Assembly (NCBI RefSeq): GCF_041435495.1
Contig: NZ_CP108644.1
Location: forward strand, 7,363,501-7,427,500
Length of the DNA stretch: 64,000 nt
Direction of reading: 5' to 3'
Source of the DNA: Streptomyces sp. NBC_01116
GTDB taxonomy: Bacteria > Actinomycetota > Actinomycetes > Streptomycetales > Streptomycetaceae
Position numbers and translations under genes: made by a program. The notes under the pieces were generated by a model. The model did no database searches. It worked only from the letters and a program-made list of their open reading frames with translations, and was not told the DNA's origin. Below, piece by piece: positions 7,807 to 15,432 of the stretch. Every line of letters starts with the position of its first letter. Position 1 is the stretch's first letter.

Positions 7807-8502
7807 TCAGCCGAGCCGGTTGAGCATTTCGGCGGCCAACGGGACGGAAGAGGCCGGATTCTGACCGGTGATCAGATTCCGGTCGGTGATGACGAAGGGT
7901 GCCCAGGGCTCACCCTCCTGGAAGTCCGCGCCCAGCGCCACCAGCCGGTCCTGGAGCAGCCACTTCGCCTTGTCCGCGAAGCCCGCCTGCGTCTCCTCGG
8001 TGTTGGTGAAGCCGGTCAGCCGATACCCGGCGAACGCGGACCGGCCGTCGGGGCCGGTCGCGGCCAGCAGGGCCGCCGGGCCGTGGCAGACCACGCCGAG
8101 CGGCTTGCCCGAAGCCAGCACCCGGGCGAGCAGCCGCCCGGAGACGGGGTCGACCGCGAGGTCCTCCATCGGGCCGTGGCCGCCGGGGTAGAAGACGGCG
8201 TCGTACGCGTCCGGGTCCACGTCCTCCAGCGCGACCGGCCGCCGCAGCTCCTCGAACGCCTCAAGTCCGGCCGCCACCGCGTCGGCGCCCTCCTGGCCGC
8301 CGTTGACGTCGGGCGCCAGGCTGCCGCGGTCCACGGTCGGGACGACGCCGCCGGGGGTGGCGACGACGACCTCGTGACCGGCAGCGGTGAACGCCCGGTA
8401 CGGAGCCACGGCCTCCTCCGCCCAGAAGCCCGTGGGGTGGGCCGTGCCGTCCGCCAGGGTCCAGTGGTCCGCTCCGGACACCACGAAAAGGATCTTTGCC
8501 AT
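7807..8502 (-). CDS. DJ-1/PfpI-type class I glutamine-amidotransferase-like protein
   Basis: Protein of 231 residues of the HchA/DJ-1 group (chaperone, glyoxalase III or deglycase activities in characterised members). The nucleophile elbow VVCHGPAAL places Cys-139 with a neighbouring His, Glu-29/30 follows the N-terminal strand, and FYPGGHGPMEDL is the conserved oxyanion-side loop. Two in-frame ATG codons exist. The one at 8502 is preferred because GGAG lies 9 bases upstream, whereas it abuts the ATG at 8511. Its 3' end faces the DUF35 gene. No special context. Confidence 0.88.
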   Translation of the reverse strand: MAKILFVVSGADHWTLADGTAHPTGFWAEEAVAPYRAFTAAGHEVVVATPGGVVPTVDRGSLAPDVNGGQEGADAVAAGLEAFEELRRPVALEDVDPDAYDAVFYPGGHGPMEDLAVDPVSGRLLARVLASGKPLGVVCHGPAALLAATGPDGRSAFAGYRLTGFTNTEETQAGFADKAKWLLQDRLVALGADFQEGEPWAPFVITDRNLITGQNPASSVPLAAEMLNRLG

Positions 8503-8859
8503 GTCGTACATCTCCGTTGTTCGGGGTGGCTGACCAGGCCGACGGTAGGCCCGGCCGGGCCTGGATCCGCCTCCTGCCCACGCGTGCCGGAAAGAGGCTT
8601 CCGACGGGGCGGCGGTGATCGGCCGTCCGGCGGATCGCCTGCCCCCGGCGCACGGTCCGAATCATCCCGGTCAGGACGGTCCGCATCGGCCCGTTCGCAC
8701 GGAGGACTCCCGGCGGCCCGGTCGGACGTCGCCGGTCCGGGCCACCCGCCCCGGGTCGTACCGTGCGGGCCCCGTCCGGAATCCGGACCCGGTCCGGGTC
8801 GCGGATGTCCGCATTCACCCGGAGGGTGAGCGCTCGCACGGGCGTGCTTAGCTGGGGCC
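8503..8859. other. Divergent intergenic region upstream of DJ-1-like and IMPase genes
   Basis: This 357-bp gap has no convincing reading frame. It is rich in short CGGTCCG-type repeats. A perfect palindrome TCACCC-GGA-GGGTGA lies at 8815-8829, and a TTAGCT hexamer at 8848-8853 is placed so that transcription would begin close to the ATG at 8860. This suggests a leaderless promoter with an operator just upstream. Confidence 0.4.
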
Positions 8860-9705
8860 ATGATCGATGACTTCCTGTACGGGACCGCCGGGCGCACCGG
8901 ACCGCCGGCCGAGGTCGAGGCCGCCGTGCGCGCCGCCGCCGCGGCCGAGATCATGCCGCGGCACCGGAAGCTCGCCGCCCACGAGATCATCGAGAAGAGC
9001 GGCCCGCACGACCTGGTCACCGCCGCCGACCGGCTGGCCGAGGAGCACCTCACCGCCGCCCTCACCAAGCTGCTGCCCGGCTCGGTCGTCGTCGGCGAGG
9101 AGTCCGTGCACGCCGACCCGGCGGTCTACGACGCCCTCGGCGGCGACGCCCCGGTCTGGATCGTCGACCCGGTCGACGGGACCCGCCAGTTCGTCCGGGG
9201 CGAGGCCGGCTTCTGCACCCTGGTGGCCCTCGCCCTCCACGGCGAGGTGCACGCCTCCTGGACGTACGCACCGGTCCGGGGCGAGATGGCCGTCGCCGTA
9301 CGCGGCCGGGGCGCCACGCTCAACGGGGTGCCGATACGCTCCGGGGCGCCCGCGCCCGGCGCCGTGCTGAACGTGGCGATGTCGCACCCCGACTACACCA
9401 CCGAGGCCCAGAAGCGGGCCCTGCTCGGTCTGCGCACCGAAGGCATCGCGGCCCGCCCCTGCGGCTCGGCGGGGCTCGAATACCTCGCCGTGGCCCGCGG
9501 CGACCTGGACGCCACCGCCTTCAACTGGGAGTACGCCTGGGACCACGCCGCGGGCCTCCTCCTGGTCACCGAGGCGGGCGGCACCCAGTCGACCCTGTCC
9601 GGCGCCCCGTTCCGTATCGCGGGCGGCAACGACCTGCCGTTCACGGCCGCCCGCGACGAGGCCACCGCCCGGCGCGTCCTGGCCGCCCTGCGCACGGACG
9701 GCTGA
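8860..9705 (+). CDS. Inositol monophosphatase family phosphatase
   Basis: Mg-dependent sugar-phosphate phosphatase of 281 residues. All family signatures are present: VVGEESV (metal ligands) near residue 71, WIVDPVDGTRQF near 101, and EYAWDHAAGLLLVTEAGG near 225 (the W-D-x-A-G motif). Members hydrolyse inositol phosphates, histidinol phosphate or PAP; the substrate here cannot be assigned. ATG 8860 is the first sensible start, and no ribosome binding site is evident, in line with a leaderless mRNA. The gene after it runs in the same direction but 95 bp away. Confidence 0.92.
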   Translation: MIDDFLYGTAGRTGPPAEVEAAVRAAAAAEIMPRHRKLAAHEIIEKSGPHDLVTAADRLAEEHLTAALTKLLPGSVVVGEESVHADPAVYDALGGDAPVWIVDPVDGTRQFVRGEAGFCTLVALALHGEVHASWTYAPVRGEMAVAVRGRGATLNGVPIRSGAPAPGAVLNVAMSHPDYTTEAQKRALLGLRTEGIAARPCGSAGLEYLAVARGDLDATAFNWEYAWDHAAGLLLVTEAGGTQSTLSGAPFRIAGGNDLPFTAARDEATARRVLAALRTDG

Positions 9706-9800
9706 CCGGTACCGGCCGAACCCGGGGTACCCGCGTACGCACGGTCGGTGGCGACGCATACCCTGGAGGTCCGCCTGCCGGCCGACGAAGGAGTCCCAAG

Positions 9801-11216
9801 GTGCCGTCGATGCTCGATGCGGTCGTGGTGGGCGCGGGGCCCAACGGACTGACCGCCGCAGCCGAACTGGCCCGCCGGGGCTTCGCGGTGGAGGTCCACG
9901 AGGCGCACGACACCGTCGGCGGGGGAGCCCGCACCGAGGAGCTGACCCTCCCGGGGTTCCGGCACGACCCCTGTTCCGCCGTGCACCCCCTCGGGATCGG
10001 CTCGCCCGCCTTCCGGAGCATGCCCCTGGACCGGCACGGCCTTGAGTGGCTGCACCCCGAGGTCGACCTCGCGCACCCCTTCCCGGACGGCACCGCGGCC
10101 ACGCTCACCCGCTCGGTGGGCGAGAGCGCGATGTCCCTCGGGGCCGCCGACGCCGGGGCCTACCGCCGCCTCATGGCCCCCTTCCTCGGCCGCTGGGACA
10201 CCCTGGCCGCCGACTTCCTGCGCACCCCCTGGGACGGCCTGCCCCGCGACCCCTACCGGCTGGCCCGCTTCGGACTGCTCGGCCTCCAGCCCGCCACCTG
10301 GGTCTCCCGCCGCTTCGCCGGTGAGAAGGCCCGCGGCCTCTTCGCCGGGCTCGCCGCCCACGCCATAGCTCCCACCAGCGGCTTCGCCACCTCGGCCATC
10401 GCCCTCGTCTTCGCCCTCGCCGCCCACGAGAACGGCTGGCCGGTGCCGCGCGGCGGCTCCCAGGCCATCTCCGACGCCCTCGCCTCCCTCCTGCGCGAAC
10501 ACGGCGGCACGATCCGCACCGGCAGCGAGGTCAAGCGCCTGGACGAACTCCCGCCCGCCCGCGCCTACATCTTCGACACCTCGCCCTCCGCGCTCGCCCG
10601 GATCGCGGGCCTCGGCTCCGCGTACCACCGCTACCGCTACGGCGCCTCCGCCTTCAAGATCGACTACGCGCTGTCGGGCCCCGTCCCCTGGACCGCGTCC
10701 GCGGCCCGCCGCGCGGGCACCGTCCACATCGGCCCCGACGCCGGGACCATCGACACCGCGCTGAAGGCGGCCGTCGACGGCCGCGACCCGAGCGTCCCCT
10801 TCCTCATCACCGCGCAGCCCAGCCTGACCGACCCCTCCCGGGCCCCCGAGGGACGCCAGGTCTTCTGGGTGTACGGGCACGTGCCGGCGGGCTGGGAGGG
10901 CGACGCCACCGACGTCATCGAACGCCAACTGGAGCGCTTCGCCCCCGGGTTCCGCGACCTCGTGCTCGCCCGCGCGCTCTCGGGCCCGCCCCAGCTCGCC
11001 GCGCGCAACGCCAACTACGTCGGCGGCGACATCGCGTGCGGAGCCTTCGCCGGCCTCCAGACGCTGATCCGCCCCAAGCTCGCCCGCGTCCCCTACGCCA
11101 CCGCGCACCCCGCCGTCTTCCTCTGCTCCTCGGCCACCCCGCCCGGACCCGGGGTCCACGGCATGTCCGGCCACCACGCCGCCAGGGCCGTATGGCGAAG
11201 GCTGCGGGCCTCCTGA
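9801..11216 (+). CDS. FAD-dependent oxidoreductase, phytoene-desaturase-like
   Basis: Flavoprotein of 471 residues with an N-terminal dinucleotide fold (VVVGAGPNGLTAAAELARRG) and the following acidic strand VEVHEAHDTVGGGARTEE typical of the amine-oxidase/CrtI superfamily. The C-terminal end has SATPPGPGVHGMSGHHAA, the region that closes the FAD site in this group. No carotenoid genes are nearby, so a carotenoid role is unlikely. It belongs to the widespread, poorly characterised NAD(P)/FAD oxidoreductases. GTG 9801 was chosen because AAGGAG lies 7 bases upstream. Confidence 0.85.
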   Translation: MPSMLDAVVVGAGPNGLTAAAELARRGFAVEVHEAHDTVGGGARTEELTLPGFRHDPCSAVHPLGIGSPAFRSMPLDRHGLEWLHPEVDLAHPFPDGTAATLTRSVGESAMSLGAADAGAYRRLMAPFLGRWDTLAADFLRTPWDGLPRDPYRLARFGLLGLQPATWVSRRFAGEKARGLFAGLAAHAIAPTSGFATSAIALVFALAAHENGWPVPRGGSQAISDALASLLREHGGTIRTGSEVKRLDELPPARAYIFDTSPSALARIAGLGSAYHRYRYGASAFKIDYALSGPVPWTASAARRAGTVHIGPDAGTIDTALKAAVDGRDPSVPFLITAQPSLTDPSRAPEGRQVFWVYGHVPAGWEGDATDVIERQLERFAPGFRDLVLARALSGPPQLAARNANYVGGDIACGAFAGLQTLIRPKLARVPYATAHPAVFLCSSATPPGPGVHGMSGHHAARAVWRRLRAS

Positions 11217-11261
11217 CCGGACCGGGCGGCGAAGGCCCCCGGCGCGCGGCATGATGTCCGC

Positions 11262-11795
11262 ATGAGCACCTCTGTCTCCCCCGCCGTACGTCTGGTCCGC
11301 GGCGACATCACCGACCAGTCCGTCGACGTCATCGTCAACGCGGCGAACTCCTCCCTGCTCGGCGGCGGAGGAGTCGACGGCGCCATCCACCGGCGCGGCG
11401 GACCCGACATCCTCGCCGCCTGCCGGGAGCTGCGCGCCTCGCGGTACGGAAAGGGGCTGCCCACCGGGCAGGCCGTCGCCACCACCGCCGGGCGCCTCGA
11501 CGCCCGATGGATCGTGCACACCGTCGGCCCGGTCTTCTCCGGCGCCCAGGACCGCTCCGCCCTGCTCGCCTCGTGCTACCGCGAATCCCTGCGCCTGGCA
11601 GCCGAGTTGGGTGCCAGGTCCATCGCGTTCCCGGCGATCTCCACGGGCATCTACGGCTGGCCGATGGACGACGGGGCCAAGATCGCCGTGCGCACGGTCC
11701 TGGCGGAGACCGTGGAGCCGGTCGAGGAGGTGCGCTTCGTGCTCTTCGACGCCCACGCGTACGTGGAGTTCGAGGAAGTCCTCGCGATGCGCTGA
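11262..11795 (+). CDS. Macro-domain protein, probable O-acetyl-ADP-ribose deacetylase
   Basis: Single macro domain of 177 residues, the usual size of YmdB-type enzymes that hydrolyse O-acetyl-ADP-ribose or remove ADP-ribose. The ADP-ribose pocket is clear: VDVIVNAANSSLLGGGGVDG near residues 25-45, then IHRRGG, and the phosphate loop FPAISTGIYGWP near residue 128. It lies 45 bp after the oxidoreductase on the same strand, with an AUG and no strong Shine-Dalgarno. There is no neighbouring sirtuin or DarT toxin. Confidence 0.93.
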   Translation: MSTSVSPAVRLVRGDITDQSVDVIVNAANSSLLGGGGVDGAIHRRGGPDILAACRELRASRYGKGLPTGQAVATTAGRLDARWIVHTVGPVFSGAQDRSALLASCYRESLRLAAELGARSIAFPAISTGIYGWPMDDGAKIAVRTVLAETVEPVEEVRFVLFDAHAYVEFEEVLAMR

Positions 11796-11926
11796 GCCTG
11801 CCCCCGCCCCGAAGGCTCCGTGCCGCGCGGCCACCGGAAGGATGCGGACGGCTGTCGGATTCCCGCGTGAGGACCCTGTCGGATTTCCGCCAGCCAAGCC
11901 GCTGACCGGTGCACCATCCTGGAACC

Positions 11927-13399
11927 ATGCACACCGACACCGAGCGCTGCGTGCGGGCCGTCCAGTCCAAGGACGCCCGCTTCGACGGCTGGTTCTTCAC
12001 CGCGGTCCTCACCACCCGGATCTACTGCCGCCCCAGCTGCCCCGTCGTGCCGCCCAAGGTCCGCAACATGACCTTCTATCCGAGCGCCGCCGCGTGCCAG
12101 CAGGCGGGATTCCGGGCCTGCAAGCGGTGCCGCCCCGACACCAGCCCCGGATCCCCCGAGTGGAACGCCCGCGCCGACTCCGTCGCCCGCGCCATGCGCC
12201 TGATCCGGGACGGGGTCGTCGACCGCGAGGGCGTACCCGGGCTCGCCTCCCGGCTCGGCTACTCCGCACGGCAGATCGAACGGCAGCTGCTGGCCGAGCT
12301 GGGCGCGGGCCCGCTGGCCCTGGCCCGCGCCCAGCGGGCGCAGACCGCCCGCCTCCTCATCGAGACGACCGCGCTGCCCATGGCCGAAGTCGCGTTCGCC
12401 GCCGGCTTCTCCTCGATCCGCACCTTCAACGAGACGGTCCGCGAGGTCTTCGGCCTGGCCCCCGGCGAACTGCGCACCCGGGCCGCCCGCGGCCCCCGGC
12501 CCGCCACCGTGCCGGGCGTCATCGCGCTCCGTCTCCCGTACCGGACCCCGCTCAATCCCAGCAACCTCTTCGGCCACCTCGCCGCGACCGCCGTCCCCGG
12601 CGTCGAGGAGTGGCGGGACGGCGCGTACCGGCGCACCCTCACCCTCCCGTACGGCCACGGAACCGTCGCCCTGGCCCCGAAGCCCGACCACATCGCCTGC
12701 CGGCTCTCCCTCACCGACCCCCGCGACCTCACCCGGGCCATCAGCCGCTGCCGCTGGCTCCTCGACCTGGACGCGGACCCGGTCGCCGTCGACGCGCAAC
12801 TGCGCACCGACCCGCTGCTCGCCCCGCTGGTCGACGCGGGCCCCGGCCGCCGGGTGCCCCGCACCGTCGACGGGGCGGAGTTCGCCGTGCGCGCGGTGCT
12901 CGGCCAGCAGGTCTCCACCGCCGCCGCCCGCACCCACGCCGCCCGGCTGGTCACCGCCCACGGCGTCCCGGTCGAGGACCCCGAGGGCGGGCTGACGCAC
13001 CTCTTCCCGACCCCGGAGGCGCTGGCGGGGCTCGACCCGGAGGCCCTGGCCCTGCCGCGCACCCGCAGGACGACCCTCACCACCCTCGTCGCCGCCCTCG
13101 CGGAGGACCGGCTGCGGCTCGACACCGACACCGACTGGGAGCGGGCCCGCGCCGAACTGGCCGCCCTGCCCGGCTTCGGCCCCTGGACGGTCGAGTCCAT
13201 CGCCATGCGGGCCCTCGGCGACCCCGACGCCTTCCTCCCGACCGACCTCGGCATCCGCCGGGCGGCCGAGCGGCTGGGCCTGCCGGCCACCCCCGCCGCC
13301 CTCACCGCACGCGCTGCCGGCTGGCGCCCCTGGCGGGCGTACGCGGTGCAGTACCTCTGGACGGTGGACGACCACCCCGTCAACCACCTGCCCGCCTGA
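11927..13399 (+). CDS. alkA: Ada-AlkA fusion: methylphosphotriester sensor plus 3-methyladenine DNA glycosylase
   Basis: Protein of 490 residues joining three modules. Residues 1-75 are the Ada zinc domain that takes methyl groups from phosphotriesters (ligands Cys34, Cys38, Cys65 and Cys68 in CRPSC and CKRC). About 85-190 is an AraC-type helix-turn-helix (AEVAFAAGFSSIRTFNETVREVF). About 195-490 is an AlkA glycosylase with the helix-hairpin-helix LPGFGPWTVESIAMR and the catalytic Asp in LPTDLGIRRA. It should sense alkylation and excise alkylated bases. ogt follows 43 bp later, giving an adaptive-response unit. ATG 11927 is preferred over an upstream in-frame ATG at 11909. Confidence 0.93.
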   Translation: MHTDTERCVRAVQSKDARFDGWFFTAVLTTRIYCRPSCPVVPPKVRNMTFYPSAAACQQAGFRACKRCRPDTSPGSPEWNARADSVARAMRLIRDGVVDREGVPGLASRLGYSARQIERQLLAELGAGPLALARAQRAQTARLLIETTALPMAEVAFAAGFSSIRTFNETVREVFGLAPGELRTRAARGPRPATVPGVIALRLPYRTPLNPSNLFGHLAATAVPGVEEWRDGAYRRTLTLPYGHGTVALAPKPDHIACRLSLTDPRDLTRAISRCRWLLDLDADPVAVDAQLRTDPLLAPLVDAGPGRRVPRTVDGAEFAVRAVLGQQVSTAAARTHAARLVTAHGVPVEDPEGGLTHLFPTPEALAGLDPEALALPRTRRTTLTTLVAALAEDRLRLDTDTDWERARAELAALPGFGPWTVESIAMRALGDPDAFLPTDLGIRRAAERLGLPATPAALTARAAGWRPWRAYAVQYLWTVDDHPVNHLPA

Positions 13400-13442
13400 C
13401 GCCTGACGCCTGACGCCCGACGCTGACAAGGACACGGCTTCC

Positions 13443-13979
13443 ATGACCACGACCGGCACCACCCCCACCTCACCGGCGACCAAGCAGCACACGGTCGTCG
13501 ACAGTCCCTACGGCCCGCTCACGCTCGTCGCCACCGACGGAGTCCTCTCCGCCCTCTACATGACCGACCAGCGCCACCGCCCGCCCCAGGAGGCCTTCGG
13601 CGTACCGGATCCGGAGCCCTTCGGCGACACGGTCCAGCAGCTCACCGAATACTTCGCCGGGGACCGCACCGCCTTCGACCTCCCGCTGAGCCTGGCGGGC
13701 ACGCCGTTCCAGCGGAGCGTGTGGGAGGAGCTGCTGAAGATCCCGTACGGCGAGACCCGTACGTACGGCGAGCTGGCCGAGGAGCTCGGAAAGCCGGGCG
13801 CCTCGCGGGCGGTCGGACTGGCCAACGGCAAGAATCCCGTCGGGATCATCGTGCCGTGCCACCGGGTCGTCGGAGCCTCCGGGAGCCTCACCGGCTACGG
13901 CGGCGGCCTGGACCGCAAGCAGCGGCTGCTCGCCTTCGAGAGCGGGGCGACGGACGACGGGGTGCGGGCCCTGTTCTGA
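13443..13979 (+). CDS. ogt: Methylated-DNA-[protein]-cysteine S-methyltransferase
   Basis: Suicide repair protein of 178 residues that removes methyl groups from O6-methylguanine. The active-site motif VPCHRVVGASG is near residue 139, preceded by the winged-helix recognition segment GASRAVGLANGKNPVGII and followed by LTGYGGGLDRKQRLLAFE. The N-terminal half is the short RNase-H-like domain. It follows the Ada-AlkA fusion and is probably co-transcribed. It lacks the Ada sensor module because that has been moved onto AlkA. Confidence 0.96.
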   Translation: MTTTGTTPTSPATKQHTVVDSPYGPLTLVATDGVLSALYMTDQRHRPPQEAFGVPDPEPFGDTVQQLTEYFAGDRTAFDLPLSLAGTPFQRSVWEELLKIPYGETRTYGELAEELGKPGASRAVGLANGKNPVGIIVPCHRVVGASGSLTGYGGGLDRKQRLLAFESGATDDGVRALF

Positions 13980-13983
13980 GAGC

Positions 13984-14021
13984 GGGGCGGGGGCGTGCCG
14001 AAGCCGGCACGCCCCCGCCCC
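13984..14021. terminator. Strong bidirectional hairpin between ogt and the GDT1-family gene
   Basis: A perfect 16-bp inverted repeat (GGGGCGGGGGCGTGCC at 13984-13999, complement at 14006-14021) with a 6-base loop sits between convergent genes, 4 bases after the ogt stop. Confidence 0.8.
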
Positions 14022-14033
14022 CTCCCGCGTTCC

Positions 14034-14618
14034 TCAGCCGGTGAAGATCTCCACGGTCGTCCAGACGGCGAGGCCCAGCATGCAGATCCCGCCGACGCGC
14101 TGCACGGTCTTCAGCGGTACGCGCTTCGCGATGAACTTCCCCGCGAGCAGCGCCAGCGCCGAGACCGACATCAGGGCGGCGGCCGCACCGATCGCCGTGG
14201 ACCAGGTGCCGTTGCTCGCCGCCAGGTTGGCGGTGGTGATCTGCGTCAGATCGCCCCACTCGCTGATGAAGACCGCCATGAACGCGGTCGTGTAGACCGG
14301 CCAGAACCCGGTCACGGTCTTCACCTCGGCGTCCTCGTCGTCGTCCCCGCCGCTGCCGCGCAGCAGCATGAACGCGCCGAACGCGAAGAGCGAGGCCGAG
14401 ACGAGCTTGACGGTCCAGTCGGGCAGCAGCCCGATGAGGCTGCCCGCGCCGACGGCGATGGCGACGTGCACGACGAACGCCGACGAGGTGCCGAACCACA
14501 CGTAGAGCGGCCGCATCCGCGTGCCCATGGCCAGCGAAGCGAACATCGTCTTGTCGGGGAGCTCCGCGAGGAAGATCAGCCCGAAGGCGGTGATGATCGC
14601 CAGAGGGTCGAGGTGCAT
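14034..14618 (-). CDS. TMEM165/GDT1 family cation (Mn2+) transporter
   Basis: Polytopic membrane protein of 194 residues, about six helices, with the two family signatures arranged as an inverted repeat: FLAELPDKTMFASLA near residue 16 and FISEWGDLTQITTANLA near residue 120 (E-x-x-D-K/L-T). An acidic cytoplasmic loop (GGDDDEDAE) separates the halves. Relatives export Mn2+ or exchange it for protons. ATG 14618 gives the family length; the frame extends upstream without conserved sequence. The yybP-ykoY riboswitch directly upstream supports control by manganese. Confidence 0.92.
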   Translation of the reverse strand: MHLDPLAIITAFGLIFLAELPDKTMFASLAMGTRMRPLYVWFGTSSAFVVHVAIAVGAGSLIGLLPDWTVKLVSASLFAFGAFMLLRGSGGDDDEDAEVKTVTGFWPVYTTAFMAVFISEWGDLTQITTANLAASNGTWSTAIGAAAALMSVSALALLAGKFIAKRVPLKTVQRVGGICMLGLAVWTTVEIFTG

Positions 14619-14739
14619 TCCGGGTGGCTTTCTGTTCGAGCCGGGCCCCGGATCTTCGCGAAGCGCCCGATCGGGCTTTTCCGGAGGACCACTCGGCCCG
14701 GCATGACGGCTCCGCCCACGGGACGTGGACGTGTCATAC

Positions 14740-14858
14740 AGGACCGAAGGTCTCGCCCGCCCGTGAGAATCCCTTGCAGGACACACGAGCCCGGCCACCG
14801 GGAACCCGAAGGCTCCAGTATGTCGACGACCGGTTTGCGGGGCTACTCCCCTTCGCAG
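14740..14858 (-). ncRNA. yybP-ykoY manganese riboswitch
   Basis: Read on the minus strand, the leader of the GDT1-family gene contains AAGGGGAGTAGCC (about 14853-14841), then GTCGACATACTGG, and ends with GGCGAGACCTTCGG (about 14756-14743). These are the diagnostic conserved blocks of yybP-ykoY RNAs: the GGGGAGUAG L1 element, the GACAUAC block, and the A-GACCU L3 element that together form the Mn2+ site. The RNA ends about 120 bases before the start codon, leaving room for an expression platform. Mn2+ binding would turn on the exporter. Confidence 0.88.
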
Positions 14859-14996
14859 CCGTCAACACTACCCCACCCGGCCGGACCTGAGGCCTGGTGT
14901 TCGAACCGTGAGCACCTCGGTAGCATCGTGATGATCACCCGACCGGTGGTGGTCCGCCGCATCCGACTCCACCCCACCGCGACGGGAAGTGCCCCC

Positions 14997-15401
14997 ATGA
15001 GCCGCCGCCCCCGCAAGGACGTGCCCGCCCAGGGCGCCCCCCGGCCCACCGTCAGCGTCTGCCGCGGCTGCTGCTGCGGCACGGAGAAGATCCCGGGCGT
15101 CGACCACGCGGCCCAGCTGACCCGGCTGCGCACCGGCCTGGAGGGCGCCGCCACCGTACGGGCGGTCGAGTGCCTGGACGCCTGCGAGCAGGGCAACGTC
15201 ATCGTGGTGCAGCCCTCGTCCGAGGGCCGCCGCGCCGGGGGCCGGCCGGTCTGGCTGGGCCTGGTCAACGACGAGCACGCCGAGCAGGACATCGTGACCT
15301 GGGCGGCGGCGGGCGGCCCGGGGCTCGCGGACGCCCCGGACATCCTCGACCTCTACGTCTTCCAGCCCTCGCGCCGGGTCCGGGCCGGTCTGGACGGCTG
15401 A
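14997..15401 (+). CDS. Thioredoxin-like (2Fe-2S) ferredoxin domain protein
   Basis: Protein of 134 residues with the cysteine layout of thioredoxin-fold [2Fe-2S] ferredoxins: SVCRGCCCGTEKIPG near residue 17 and ECLDACEQGNVIVVQP near residue 58. Electron transfer partners are unknown. ATG 14997 has GGGAAG upstream. An in-frame ATG at 14931 preceded by TAGCAT (14921-14926) could give a leaderless, 22-residue longer product. The gene shares its upstream region with the riboswitch-controlled exporter, which points the other way. Confidence 0.8.
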   Translation: MSRRPRKDVPAQGAPRPTVSVCRGCCCGTEKIPGVDHAAQLTRLRTGLEGAATVRAVECLDACEQGNVIVVQPSSEGRRAGGRPVWLGLVNDEHAEQDIVTWAAAGGPGLADAPDILDLYVFQPSRRVRAGLDG

Positions 15402-15432
15402 GCCCGTCCGGCCGGGCGCGTCCCCCTTCCCG

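Noticed and set aside
9393..11897. Minus-strand frame of about 830 codons over the oxidoreductase and macro-domain genes
   Set aside because: Gly/Glu/Val-rich shadow; both sense genes have complete families and good starts.
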